Shown here in pieces: positions 27,192 through 36,425 of a stretch of 64,000 bases of DNA. The notes below the pieces were generated by a model, which was not told the origin of the DNA, searched no databases, and worked only from the letters and a program-made list of their open reading frames with translations. The translations under genes and the position numbers were made by a program. This stretch comes from Prochlorococcus marinus str. MIT 9215. GTDB taxonomy: Bacteria > Cyanobacteriota > Cyanobacteriia > PCC-6307 > Cyanobiaceae. Every line of letters starts with the position of its first letter. The stretch's first letter is position 1. The DNA lies in contig NC_009840.1 of the NCBI RefSeq assembly GCF_000018065.1, positions 372,001 through 436,000 of the forward strand. The letters run 5' to 3'.

Positions 27192-28004
27192 ATGATCTAT
27201 TTACTTCCTCAAATTCAAGATTTTACTGCAAATAAATTAATTGATTTATTTATAGAAAAAAGTTCAGTTGGAAAATTAAATCCTGAATATAAAGAAAGAT
27301 TTTATACTGCTACCGGTGGACAAAGAATCCCTATTGATTATTTGTTAGATTTGCGTCGATCTATTTTAAATTGCGCAAACAAATATAATTTTCCTAACAA
27401 GCAAAAGTCTTTTCTTGATTTCGAATATGAAGTGGCAGAAATTTTTTTTAATTGGCCGTATTTATGGATTGATCAAAATAATAAAAAGCCAAATGGTGAG
27501 GCATTAAGAAATAATTTTTGGTCTTATATAACTATAATTTTAATGCCCGATATCGCCGTTTGGAGGTGGCCTATACCTTCTGAAAATGCTTCTAAAAAAT
27601 CATGGGAGGTTAGGATGAAAGGTGGTGGTACAAGAAATACTTTTCAAAGGATTTTTAGAAGATTAATTAGTTTTGATAAAGGTAAAGAATATCAACTTCA
27701 TGAAAGATTAAATCTGATAAAAGGTTTAAATGAGGACGAGTTTCAAGCCATTATTGAGAGAACAAGTGTAAGCTCATGCTCTAAACTTTCCATCTTGTTG
27801 GCAGAGGAAATTATTTCTAGAAAAAAATTAAATATGCAGACTGATAATCTTAAACAAGATATTTATCGAAAGTCAATAATAGATTTAACTGCCTATGGCA
27901 AAGTTCAATCATTTGATTTATTGGAAGATATAGAATTGAAAGAATTAATTGCAAAAGTCTTTGAATTAAAAGAAAGTGAAATTTTAGAATTAAAAAATAT
28001 ATAG
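27192..28004 (+). CDS. DUF6339-type protein (copy A)
   Basis: 270 aa. It shares with the 237-aa protein at 30115 a core of W-x-W-P near residue 125 (AVWRWP here, WLRWRG there) followed by GGTRNTFQRIFRR (GHGRNTFSRLFFA there). I match both to the DUF6339 family that accompanies Z1/GHKL restriction loci; function unknown. Last gene of the plus-strand operon. Its stop lies 17 bp from the stop of the converging methyltransferase, with no clear terminator between. Confidence 0.75.
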   Translation: MIYLLPQIQDFTANKLIDLFIEKSSVGKLNPEYKERFYTATGGQRIPIDYLLDLRRSILNCANKYNFPNKQKSFLDFEYEVAEIFFNWPYLWIDQNNKKPNGEALRNNFWSYITIILMPDIAVWRWPIPSENASKKSWEVRMKGGGTRNTFQRIFRRLISFDKGKEYQLHERLNLIKGLNEDEFQAIIERTSVSSCSKLSILLAEEIISRKKLNMQTDNLKQDIYRKSIIDLTAYGKVQSFDLLEDIELKELIAKVFELKESEILELKNI

Positions 28005-28021
28005 ATTTTAAAATTTCTTAT

Positions 28022-30118
28022 TTATGAGACATCTCTAAATTCTTTTGAATAAACTTGAGATATTTTTTCAATATTATTTATTTCTAGATCTTCTGTATTT
28101 ATTTTCTCAATTATTTTTTCTTTATTATCTTTTTTTGATAAAGCTAAAAGAGCGCAATAGCCTATACCATCTTTATCCATTTCTAATAAATGACCTATAT
28201 GTATATCTCTATTCATATTGCTGAATTTTAAAATTTCATGATCAATATCCATGATCTGAGAAATAATTCTGCTAATAAATATTGATTGTTTTATCTCTGT
28301 GGTTAATCCAACAGTAGCTAATGCACCTCTTACCGAATTCCTGGAAAACAAATCATATTCTTTTCTTGCGATTTCACTCCAATCGATTTCATCTTTTATA
28401 AGTTCTTCAGCAAACAGTTCTAATGAAGGGATATATTTTTCAAGGCTAAAACTTTTTATTTTCATTTTTCTAGCTTTATCTTGCAGAAAAATCTCAGGGG
28501 TAGGCCAAAAGTTTTTTAATCTTTGATAGGTTTCTTTCTTCCTGTTTTCAAGATCTTTATCTCCTAAGATCGCAGGTTTATTTTTTTCTTTAGTATTTTT
28601 TTTGAAAGTCTCTGGAAGTAAATTCCCAAGACATGCATTCCATGCCCTTATATTGCTTGGAATTATTTTTCTACCTTCCCTTTTTTTTGTCCATATAAGT
28701 TCAACTTCTTTTTTATTTGATTCATACCAGTTAATAAGATTTTCTCTAAGTTTGGGAACTATATCAGGTTGGGTAAATTCTTTCTCATTTTTAATTGATT
28801 TCATTAAAGATTTACCGAGTTCAAAAGCAACAATCGGTGCAACGGCTTCTCCAATTTGGTGGAATCTATTTGAAGGCCCTCCATAAAAATTGAAACCATC
28901 GGGGAAAGACTGAACTCTTGCCGCTTCTCTAACTGATAGGGTCCTATTCTGGTGAGGGTGAATATACCAATAACCATCTTTTGACATATGGGCAGTTATT
29001 GTCAGACATGGTTCATTAGGTTTGAGGATATTGTATTTATCACCAAAACTCATTTTCTGATTTTGCTTTACTTTCTTACCTTCTCTGAAAGCTTTGCTCG
29101 TAACTGAATATCTTCTTTGCTCTTCTGATAATTGAGAATATTTGACCCCGGTTGATCGCATTAATTTAAATGTCTCAAGATCATCCTCTCTAACTTTTCT
29201 TATAAGGTGATCGTGAATCATCTCGTCACCAATATCCAACCAATCCCTCATTAATTTCTGATAATCGTTTGTTGGTCCTTCATAGCTAAATTTCTCATCC
29301 CACTTTTCATTCCATCCTCCTGTCAGTGGAGGGAGATCTGAAATCGCTTCGTCTAAGGTGACTGCCTCTTCGACAGAATCATATTTAGGCTTTGGCCATT
29401 TCATAGGAGCGCATTCATTTATTTTTGTTCCGGAAATAAATAATCTTGGCCTTAACTGAGGCACTCCATACTGCCATGCATAAATCAATTTAGGATTTAT
29501 GCGATAGCCAGCTTTCTCAGCTCTATTAATGATTGATCTATATATTTCCTGCTCACCTGTCTGCGCAATATCAGTAACATTCTCCATTAGAAAAGCTTTT
29601 GGTTTAACCTGCTCCACTATCGAAATAAATGATTCCCATAATTCTCTTCTATCTTCATTCAGTTCGTGATGTTGAGCAGAAACTTCTTCGTTATGTTTTC
29701 TCCATTTGATATTTCGGGAGAAAGGCTGACATGGTGGTCCACCTGCTATAAGTGATATTTCTCCACACTTATTAAGTTGTTCTGAAATTTCATTAATTAC
29801 TTTTCTTTTGCTTAAATCGCATTCATATGAACATCCACCAAAGTGATGCCTGTGAGTCATTATTGAATCGTTTCTGATATCGCAGGCCAGTATTACATCA
29901 AAATTTGCACGATGCAGTCCAAGACTTAAACCACCGGCACCTGAAAAAAGGTCAACAGCAAAATAAGGTTCTTTTTTTTTAGATCGAACTTTTGCTGCAT
30001 ATTCAGGAAGTTCATCAAAACTGCATGAATCTACATGTGCTTCAAGTTCTGATGCAGGCCCTCTTACAGGACTTAATCTATGTGGATCACATTTTCCTAC
30101 TGCATTTTTATGAATCAT
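28022..30118 (-). CDS. DNA (cytosine-5) methyltransferase with long C-terminal extension
   Basis: 698 aa. Motifs in order: I VDLFSGAGG (55-63), IV GGPPCQPFS with catalytic C130, VI MENVTD (178-183), VIII QYGVPQLRPRL (216-226), IX SVREAARVQSFPDG and X QIGEAVAP (421-428). The fold ends near residue 440; the remaining 250 residues are an extension starting around the REGRKIIPSNIRAWNACLGN segment that may bind DNA or partner proteins. It is expected to protect host DNA from the DUF4420 nuclease. The gene is GC-richer up to the end of the fold and AT-rich beyond. Its start overlaps the upstream DUF6339 stop by 4 bp. Confidence 0.92.
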   Translation of the reverse strand: MIHKNAVGKCDPHRLSPVRGPASELEAHVDSCSFDELPEYAAKVRSKKKEPYFAVDLFSGAGGLSLGLHRANFDVILACDIRNDSIMTHRHHFGGCSYECDLSKRKVINEISEQLNKCGEISLIAGGPPCQPFSRNIKWRKHNEEVSAQHHELNEDRRELWESFISIVEQVKPKAFLMENVTDIAQTGEQEIYRSIINRAEKAGYRINPKLIYAWQYGVPQLRPRLFISGTKINECAPMKWPKPKYDSVEEAVTLDEAISDLPPLTGGWNEKWDEKFSYEGPTNDYQKLMRDWLDIGDEMIHDHLIRKVREDDLETFKLMRSTGVKYSQLSEEQRRYSVTSKAFREGKKVKQNQKMSFGDKYNILKPNEPCLTITAHMSKDGYWYIHPHQNRTLSVREAARVQSFPDGFNFYGGPSNRFHQIGEAVAPIVAFELGKSLMKSIKNEKEFTQPDIVPKLRENLINWYESNKKEVELIWTKKREGRKIIPSNIRAWNACLGNLLPETFKKNTKEKNKPAILGDKDLENRKKETYQRLKNFWPTPEIFLQDKARKMKIKSFSLEKYIPSLELFAEELIKDEIDWSEIARKEYDLFSRNSVRGALATVGLTTEIKQSIFISRIISQIMDIDHEILKFSNMNRDIHIGHLLEMDKDGIGYCALLALSKKDNKEKIIEKINTEDLEINNIEKISQVYSKEFRDVS

Positions 30119-30828
30119 GCGACCTCTTCACTCTGAGTATCAATTAATTGCTGGAGTTGTTCTTCACTTAAAAGATCAAGACATATTGAACCTCCAAGGG
30201 AATTTAGTTTTCTTATCGCAATTCTTACTTTGCTGTCTGGTAATTCAACTAGCTTTTCAGTAAGTATTCTATTTATCTTTGGGATCAGGCCAAATTCTCG
30301 ATCACTCAAACCAAGATGAAGTTCCTGACTGGTAAATAATTTTTTGACCAGGGAATAGTCAGAATGATCATTCTCCATCATCCTGTCGGCGGCAAAAAAA
30401 AGTCTCGAGAAAGTATTTCTGCCATGTCCATTTATTGATGATGTCCCTAGAAATCTTAGTGATGGAACATGTTTCTTTCCTGTCCCAACAGTAAATCCAT
30501 CTTCCGGATCAATCGGAATATTACCTCTCCATCTAAGCCAGGGAATATTTGGATATCTTATTACGCATAGCCAGTGCCACATCCTCATATCAGTAAGAAT
30601 ATGAGAAGGCAGAGATTTGAATGTTGTATGAACGCACTCAACTAATCTTGCATCCAGACTCGCACCAGTAACTTTTTCAAGAATAAGTTGATCTATAAGT
30701 GTTGATAGATTTGTAAGGTCAACCTTGCATTTCACTTCCTCTATACTCACAATATCTGGATTCCTCAAAGCAGAAATAAGTCCATTACTGATTAGGGGTG
30801 CTTTTAATCTGAATAGTTTTTCGCTCAT
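30115..30828 (-). CDS. DUF6339-type protein (copy B)
   Basis: 237 aa. Shares the W-rich core and the RNTF-x-RLF motif (GHGRNTFSRLFFAADRMM) with the plus-strand copy at 27192, but the sequences are otherwise well diverged. It is coupled by 4-bp overlaps to genes on both sides (start with 30825, stop with the methyltransferase), so stoichiometric translation of the triad and methyltransferase is likely. Function unknown; probably a complex subunit. Confidence 0.75.
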   Translation of the reverse strand: MSEKLFRLKAPLISNGLISALRNPDIVSIEEVKCKVDLTNLSTLIDQLILEKVTGASLDARLVECVHTTFKSLPSHILTDMRMWHWLCVIRYPNIPWLRWRGNIPIDPEDGFTVGTGKKHVPSLRFLGTSSINGHGRNTFSRLFFAADRMMENDHSDYSLVKKLFTSQELHLGLSDREFGLIPKINRILTEKLVELPDSKVRIAIRKLNSLGGSICLDLLSEEQLQQLIDTQSEEVA

Positions 30829-31856
30829 GCAACCTCCTCTTTTTCAAGGTTAGTTGTAATCTCCGATTCAAAACTGCACCCTCTCGCCATTATTTCGGCC
30901 AATTCCAAAATCTTTGTTTCCTTTTGGATTATTGAACTCATTTTTAGAATAAACTTCTGAAAAGATTCGGGTGATCTAAGTTCATTGGCCAGAGCAACAA
31001 CTGCCTCATGTGGAGAAATATTTGTTTCAAGAAGATTCTTGGAAAATAGAGATAGAGTCTGAAGTTGTGATGGCGGCAATTGCTCAACAATTTCTTCACT
31101 GCTCAGGTCACTGTTTGTATTCAACATATTCTGGATGGAGTTCATCGAAACAGAAATAAGCATGGTCCAAACATTGGAACAAATTGAGGTGAAGATGATA
31201 TCTCTCTGAAGGGAATTGATATCTTTTCTCAAGGCCTTACTCATCAGAATTTTTTTCAATGATGAAGTCACATCTGCATTCATTTCAATTACTGGAGGTT
31301 CACTTGGGATTAATCTCCATAACTGATCTTTACTTTCAGGTGGAAAGGATTGCCACTTTATGTTGAAGATGGAGTCATTATTAGCTTCGGCGTTAGCAAA
31401 ACGAATGGTATGAATCAGACTTCTTCCAATTATCTGACCCATTTCTGTGGCATAGCCGCTCCTTGATTTTTCTCCGGCAAATTGTTCTGTTCTTACAAGA
31501 AGTGCTTCTGCCCTGACTTCTTCACCATTTAAAAAAGGTATATATGAAGTCTCGGAAAAAAAGAATCCACCACCACCATCCTCTAAATCAATTATTTCTC
31601 TTCTACCTGTTGATCTGCTTATAAGACGGCATATGAATTTAACAGGAGGATTTCCCCTCTCTGTGGGATGAAGAGTTTCTTCCCATTCAAATGGTGCAGT
31701 TAGCAGTATCTCAAGTTTTGTCTTTTCAAGTTTGCCATTGAATTTGAAAGTAATTCCATTGCTTACCTCCTGAATTACCTCTTCAGAAATGCTGTCTGGA
31801 GCTGTTATTCGAAATGCTCCATCAAGATCTATTGTTTTCCAGGGGACAAAATGCAT
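30825..31856 (-). CDS. Defence-locus middle protein B (343 aa)
   Basis: No named family recognised. It has a beta-rich N-terminal half with a striking glycine run (LEDGGGGFFFSETSYIPFL) and a helical C-terminal half (DINSLQRDIIFTSICSNVW). It occupies the slot equivalent to the 296-aa protein of the plus-strand operon. Two bases separate it from the GHKL gene upstream, and it overlaps the DUF6339 gene downstream, so it is plainly part of the same operon. Confidence 0.7.
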   Translation of the reverse strand: MHFVPWKTIDLDGAFRITAPDSISEEVIQEVSNGITFKFNGKLEKTKLEILLTAPFEWEETLHPTERGNPPVKFICRLISRSTGRREIIDLEDGGGGFFFSETSYIPFLNGEEVRAEALLVRTEQFAGEKSRSGYATEMGQIIGRSLIHTIRFANAEANNDSIFNIKWQSFPPESKDQLWRLIPSEPPVIEMNADVTSSLKKILMSKALRKDINSLQRDIIFTSICSNVWTMLISVSMNSIQNMLNTNSDLSSEEIVEQLPPSQLQTLSLFSKNLLETNISPHEAVVALANELRSPESFQKFILKMSSIIQKETKILELAEIMARGCSFESEITTNLEKEEVA

Positions 31857-31858
31857 AA

Positions 31859-33823
31859 TTAACCCACCTTCCTGAAGCCTGCAATTTCAGGGTTTACCCC
31901 TGATGGAGGTTTGACTATGCACTCAAAAGGAACTGATGAAAATTGGTTTTCAGCAGAGAATATAAATCTTCTTGCATCAGAGTCGTCATATGAAATATAT
32001 TGTTCACTTCCCATAAGTCGCATATCACTTATTCCCCACATTTCTCCCTGGCCACTGTCTGCAATGCTCTGGAAAGATAAATGTACTTTTGCAGTTCTGT
32101 TTGATTCACCTGATCGTACTAATTCGCCGGCTATTCTCCATCCATTGGCTTTTTTAATGAAGGAGCATTGAGCTCTATCTATAACAACTTCAAGTGCGGA
32201 ACTTTTTGTCTTGGCTAGACTTTTCTTTTCTTTACTTCCTCTGCCAAGATTAATCATTCTTTTAAGCATTTCTGGTCCTTCATCCGGAGGAGCAATAAAT
32301 GAAGTCAGTAAGTTCTGAATGAGGATCTGCCTTAGTTCATATCTGATCCCCCTCAATCTGTTGGCATGACCTCTCCATGTATAACTTTCTCTCAGTCTTC
32401 TTGTTGTAGGAAGCCAGTCATCATGAGTCACTGGCTCACCTGCACGGAAATATTCTTCAGCGAATGCGTTATTTTCCCTGCTCAACTCAGTCTTCTCGGA
32501 TTCAGCAATCTCGCTCAATGATGTGCCGACAAATGCAGCAGCACAGTAGGAACCTCCATCACTTAACTTTGAACCTTCGGCATAATCTATAACCATTCCG
32601 GAACCCCTTATGAGAGCAATTGTTGAACGGCACGGCAGACATTCCTCTTTTGAAGAGACTCTTGTAACGCCAAGCCTGACAATACTTTTGAACTCATCAT
32701 GAAGAAGTTCAGGATTGTCTGAGGGTTCCACTCTTCTAGGTATGGGAAACTCAACATCAATTGAGGAATTGTCGCCTGGGAATAATGATTTTGCACCTTC
32801 GAAAGGTTCGACTCTTCCGCACTCAACGAATGGAGACCATATTTCATCAGCACGCGCTTCAGATATATATTCAGCTAATTTCCCCTCTTCCCGAAATACC
32901 CTCGCTTTGAAATCAAGTCTTTCCCAGCTGATTGCAGGCCAGAACCATTTTGATGCAGCCTTTGTGAAATCTCTGCAGAGCTCCTCGGGATCTCTTATCC
33001 CTGATGAACCGGTATCATCGCGATCAGGTTCATGAAAAGTTGGGATGAGGATAGTTGTTCCGCACTCAGTTTCATTATCACGATTGAGAAGAATTTTTTC
33101 TGCATCTCTTTCTTTCATCCAAGTGGATTCTGCAATAGGAATTCCATCTTTTTCACTTTCAGATCCCATGTAGGCACCATCAAGCCATGATTTCCCGTCC
33201 ATTTCATGAGCGGGAATTTCGCTTCTTCCAAAAATTCTTAATTTCTTTCTGCCTTCAATTCTTGATGAGAAAAGAACAGTGAATATTCTTGAATGCATCC
33301 AGCTGACTGCCTTTCCCAGCCCAAAGCTTCCTCCTAATCCAGACTCTTTTCCGGTTGAAAAATTCTGCACACAGAGCTTACGGAAATTTCCTTTCTCGTC
33401 CCAGTCATCACCTGTCAGTCCATCAGTTCCGTAATCACTGATTTTCAGACAAACCAGATCAGATGATTTCATGGATTCAAGCCCGGCCTTCAGGGTGAGG
33501 GCAGTTCCACTTGAACCTTTCACTGATGAAAGATGAGGGATAAGAGTTTCACTGTTGATTGATTTAAGAAATTTCTCTTTTTTCTCTCCCTTGAGCACTA
33601 TCAGATCAAAAAATATTTTCACCTTTTTATCCTTTCTCTGATCGAGACTGTTCTGGCAGATTTCTCTGACAAGTGTTTCAAGCAGTGATCGTTTTCTCTG
33701 TGATCCACCTGCTTCAAAAATTTCACTTGCGGCATTACCACCACTGGATCTACCCTGTCCAAGCGATGGAGTACCAATCCATTTCAGTTGTGTCTTTGCT
33801 GTTTTCAAATCCCCTTCAGACAC
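31859..33823 (-). CDS. GHKL ATPase, paraMORC/MutL-like (copy B)
   Basis: 654 aa. N box REICQNSLD (53-61), G1 DYGTDGLTG (130-138), G2 GGSFGLGKA (164-172), and the shared HDDW-P element. It is paralogous to the copy at 24319 but strongly diverged, and its base composition is clearly richer in GC (by eye about 45 percent against about 27 percent). First gene of the minus-strand operon; the promoter should lie in the 164 bp between it and the recombinase gene. It probably acts with the middle and DUF6339 proteins encoded next. Confidence 0.88.
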   Translation of the reverse strand: MSEGDLKTAKTQLKWIGTPSLGQGRSSGGNAASEIFEAGGSQRKRSLLETLVREICQNSLDQRKDKKVKIFFDLIVLKGEKKEKFLKSINSETLIPHLSSVKGSSGTALTLKAGLESMKSSDLVCLKISDYGTDGLTGDDWDEKGNFRKLCVQNFSTGKESGLGGSFGLGKAVSWMHSRIFTVLFSSRIEGRKKLRIFGRSEIPAHEMDGKSWLDGAYMGSESEKDGIPIAESTWMKERDAEKILLNRDNETECGTTILIPTFHEPDRDDTGSSGIRDPEELCRDFTKAASKWFWPAISWERLDFKARVFREEGKLAEYISEARADEIWSPFVECGRVEPFEGAKSLFPGDNSSIDVEFPIPRRVEPSDNPELLHDEFKSIVRLGVTRVSSKEECLPCRSTIALIRGSGMVIDYAEGSKLSDGGSYCAAAFVGTSLSEIAESEKTELSRENNAFAEEYFRAGEPVTHDDWLPTTRRLRESYTWRGHANRLRGIRYELRQILIQNLLTSFIAPPDEGPEMLKRMINLGRGSKEKKSLAKTKSSALEVVIDRAQCSFIKKANGWRIAGELVRSGESNRTAKVHLSFQSIADSGQGEMWGISDMRLMGSEQYISYDDSDARRFIFSAENQFSSVPFECIVKPPSGVNPEIAGFRKVG

Positions 33824-33959
33824 TATATAAAGCGTTAATAAATGATAGATGCCACGATCAGATTGTCATCTCAAGGCCAGAGAATTGCAACATTTAGAAG
33901 CCATATTTTAAAAATTAATCATAAATTTCTTTTCAGGTTTTATACGCTCCATCACTTGC

Positions 33960-33985
33960 AATAACCCCCCTATGGGGGACTGCTG
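33960..33985 (-). terminator. Possible hairpin terminator after the recombinase
   Basis: CCCCC and GGGGG around a short CTAT loop lie just past the recombinase stop codon. On the minus strand only a weak T-rich stretch follows, so termination is uncertain. Confidence 0.35.
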
Positions 33986-33987
33986 AT

Positions 33988-34953
33988 TTATATGGAAAGT
34001 TGAAAGTGGCTGTAGCGCATCAGCATTTTTATATCTCTGTGACCGCTGCATGCACTTATCTCTAGTGCATTCATTCCGCATCTCCACATTCTGCTTATGG
34101 CTATATGTCTTAGATCATGAAATCTGAGAGTTTCAAGTCCGGCTTTTTTTCTTGCCTTATCAAATCCATGCCTCGCGCTACCTTTTGATAGTTCTATAAC
34201 TTTCCCATCTCTTCTCTGTAATTCCTCAAGAATCTTCTGCGCCTCTTCAGGGAGAGGAACAAGCCTGAGTGCAGATGAATTATCTGTGGCGGCACAATTC
34301 TTTCTATATATATAGAGTAATTTTTTTTTCAGATCTATATTTCTCCAGGTCAGGCTCAATAGTTCGGAGCGGGGGAAGCCAGTAGTGAGGGCAAGCTTTG
34401 TGAGTCTCAGATGATTTTTATTGGACAGCTGAGACAATTCATATAAAAGTTTTTTCTCATCTTGGTCAGTGAAAAATGGAGCTCTAGCATCTCCAGTTCC
34501 TCTCACTCTCAGATGCCTTGCTGGGTTGTTTTTGATTTCAGCTCCTCTTTCATCTCTTGCCCAGTCGATCAGTACTCTCAATATCCTCAGTTCCCTCATC
34601 ACTGTATTTGGTTTCACCTTCATTAATCGTTTGTCTCGCCAGACTGCGAAATGTTTTATCTGCAGATCATTCAGAGGAATATCTCCAAGCCAGCTTTCTG
34701 CCATCACCCTGAGAGGATATTTTTCATTCTCCGCACTGCGGTGCAGCAGAAGAGGACCATTTATATAGTCATTGATTGCCTCTCCCAGGGTGACAGGGAT
34801 GACATTTAAAACCTTTTTTGTTCTCTCTTCGACTGCATCTGCCCATGATTGGGCCAGATCTCTGGAAAGAAAAGTTCTGGACCTTGGGCCGACATAATTC
34901 TTCCTTCTGATAAGGACCTGCCAGCCGCTTCCGCTTCTTCTGATTGTTGCCAT
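33988..34953 (-). CDS. Tyrosine recombinase (integrase)
   Basis: I prefer the ATG at 34953 (321 aa) to the GTG at 34980 (330 aa). Counting from the GTG, the catalytic set is complete: R204 (GFPRSELLSL), H288-x-x-R291 (FHDLRH), H314 (SGHRD) and the nucleophile Y323 (MRYSHF). The N-terminal SAM-like core-binding domain covers about 62-150. It presumably catalyses site-specific insertion of the element at tRNA-Thr, whose gene lies 140 bp away. Its composition is GC-rich like the minus-strand defence genes, suggesting they arrived together. Confidence 0.92.
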   Translation of the reverse strand: MATIRRSGSGWQVLIRRKNYVGPRSRTFLSRDLAQSWADAVEERTKKVLNVIPVTLGEAINDYINGPLLLHRSAENEKYPLRVMAESWLGDIPLNDLQIKHFAVWRDKRLMKVKPNTVMRELRILRVLIDWARDERGAEIKNNPARHLRVRGTGDARAPFFTDQDEKKLLYELSQLSNKNHLRLTKLALTTGFPRSELLSLTWRNIDLKKKLLYIYRKNCAATDNSSALRLVPLPEEAQKILEELQRRDGKVIELSKGSARHGFDKARKKAGLETLRFHDLRHIAISRMWRCGMNALEISACSGHRDIKMLMRYSHFQLSI

Positions 34954-35005
34954 TTCGGTGTCATCGTTTGTGTGATGCACCTCCAGATATCTTCTTTAAA
35001 AACAC

Positions 35006-35175
<170 letters not shown>

Positions 35176-35188
<13 letters not shown>

Positions 35189-35257
35189 ATTTGAACCAAC
35201 GTAGGCAGAGCCAGCGGATTTACAGTCCGCCCCCTTTAACCACTCGGGCACCGACCC
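35176..35257 (-). tRNA. tRNA-Tyr (GUA)
   Basis: An 82-nt class II tRNA with a long variable arm: acceptor GGGTCGG/CCGGCCC, anticodon stem GCGGA/TCCGC around CTGTAAA (anticodon GTA), T stem GTTGG/CCAAC. Lies 10 bp upstream of tRNA-Thr on the same strand, so the two are probably processed from one transcript. Confidence 0.95.
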
Positions 35258-35356
35258 CCACTATTTGAACTTATCAGTTAATGGACACTTTGTGTGAAAT
35301 TGTTTTGGTTTTTTTGTTTCTTTATAGATAGCATTTATAAAGAAAAGACTTTACTG

Positions 35357-35800
35357 ATGATGAATATTTTATTGATAAATGGCCCAAATTTAAATTTATT
35401 GGGAACTAGAGAACCTGAAATATATGGTAATAAAACATTGATTGATATAGAAAAAGATCTAACAAAAGTTGCTAAAGAAAAAAGTATTAATATTGAATGT
35501 TTTCAAAGTAATCATGAAGGAGAAATAGTAGATAAAATTCATGATTCTGTAAAAAGTATCCAAGGTATTCTCATAAATGCTGGCGCTTTTACACATACCT
35601 CGATTTCCATTAGAGATGCTTTAATTGGATCAAAAATTCCATTCGTAGAGTTACATATTTCAAATATTTTTAGTAGAGAAGATTTTCGTAAAGAATCTTT
35701 TCTTACAGATAAAGCTATAGGAATTATTAGTGGATTCGGCATATCAAGTTATTTCTTAGCTCTTGAAGGAATCATTGGATATTTAAATGGTAAAAATTAA
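35357..35800 (+). CDS. aroQ: 3-dehydroquinate dehydratase, type II
   Basis: Converts 3-dehydroquinate to 3-dehydroshikimate in the shikimate pathway. Type II landmarks are [18 protein letters not shown] with the PEIYG tyrosine, [27 protein letters not shown] and [15 protein letters not shown]. The frame is open from 35294, but the tandem ATGs at 35357/35360 give the usual family length of about 147 aa. It opens a core plus-strand run and its stop abuts the miaE ATG. Confidence 0.95.
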   Translation: MMNILLINGPNLNLLGTREPEIYGNKTLIDIEKDLTKVAKEKSINIECFQSNHEGEIVDKIHDSVKSIQGILINAGAFTHTSISIRDALIGSKIPFVELHISNIFSREDFRKESFLTDKAIGIISGFGISSYFLALEGIIGYLNGKN

Positions 35801-36409
35801 ATGCTAGTTGATTTTAAAAGGCCTTCCTCTCATATTAAATATTTATCGTCATTTACCTCAGATGAGTGGATCAAGCTCGCATTATCTAATCCAATAGATA
35901 TTCTTATTGACCATGCTCATTGTGAAAGAAAAGCTGCAGGAGTAGCTATTCAATTGATGTTTAGATATCCATCAGAGCCAAATCTTGCAGAAGTTCTAAG
36001 TCCAATAGCGAGAGAAGAGTTAGAGCATTTTGAAAAAATACTTTATTTTTTAAAGGATCTTGGACACTCTCTTGAGTCTTTAAAACCGCCTCCATATGGA
36101 GCTGAATTATCCAAGAATATAAGAAAGGAAGAACCAAATAGAATGCTTGATAGTTTCTTAATAGCAGGACTTATTGAAGCAAGAAGTCATGAAAGATTAA
36201 GCTTGCTTGCGCTAAATTCTGAAGATAAATCATTTAAATCCCTTTATGAGTCTCTGCTTGAGAGTGAGGCAAGACATTTTGGAGTTTATTGGAAACTAGC
36301 GCAAACTAAATTTTCTAAAAATCAAACTTTCGAAAGGTTAGAGGAATTGTCTGAAATTGAGTCAGCAATACTGGCTGAAACTTGCATGATGCCAAGGGTA
36401 CATAGTTAA
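35801..36409 (+). CDS. miaE: tRNA 2-methylthio-N6-isopentenyladenosine hydroxylase
   Basis: 202 aa. A ferritin-like diiron enzyme that hydroxylates the modified A37 of tRNA. The iron-ligand helices are visible: DHAHCERKAAG, REELEHFEKIL, IEARSHERLS and ESEARHFGVYW. It begins directly after the aroQ stop and precedes cobI by 16 bp, so co-transcription is likely. Confidence 0.92.
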   Translation: MLVDFKRPSSHIKYLSSFTSDEWIKLALSNPIDILIDHAHCERKAAGVAIQLMFRYPSEPNLAEVLSPIAREELEHFEKILYFLKDLGHSLESLKPPPYGAELSKNIRKEEPNRMLDSFLIAGLIEARSHERLSLLALNSEDKSFKSLYESLLESEARHFGVYWKLAQTKFSKNQTFERLEELSEIESAILAETCMMPRVHS

Positions 36410-36425
36410 AGATAATAAAATAAAA

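Noticed and set aside
31911-33035. Antisense frames inside the GHKL-B gene
   Set aside because: They shadow a coding sequence with clear GHKL motifs and have no family features.
20168-33823. Assignment of the locus to BREX, DISARM or Dnd systems
   Set aside because: There is no PglZ, BrxC, DrmA/B or DndBCDE-type gene here; the GHKL plus Z1 plus DUF4420 content points to the paraMORC restriction class.
35294-35356. Longer AroQ start at 35294
   Set aside because: The added hydrophobic residues do not belong to type II dehydroquinases; the tandem ATGs at 35357 give the family length.
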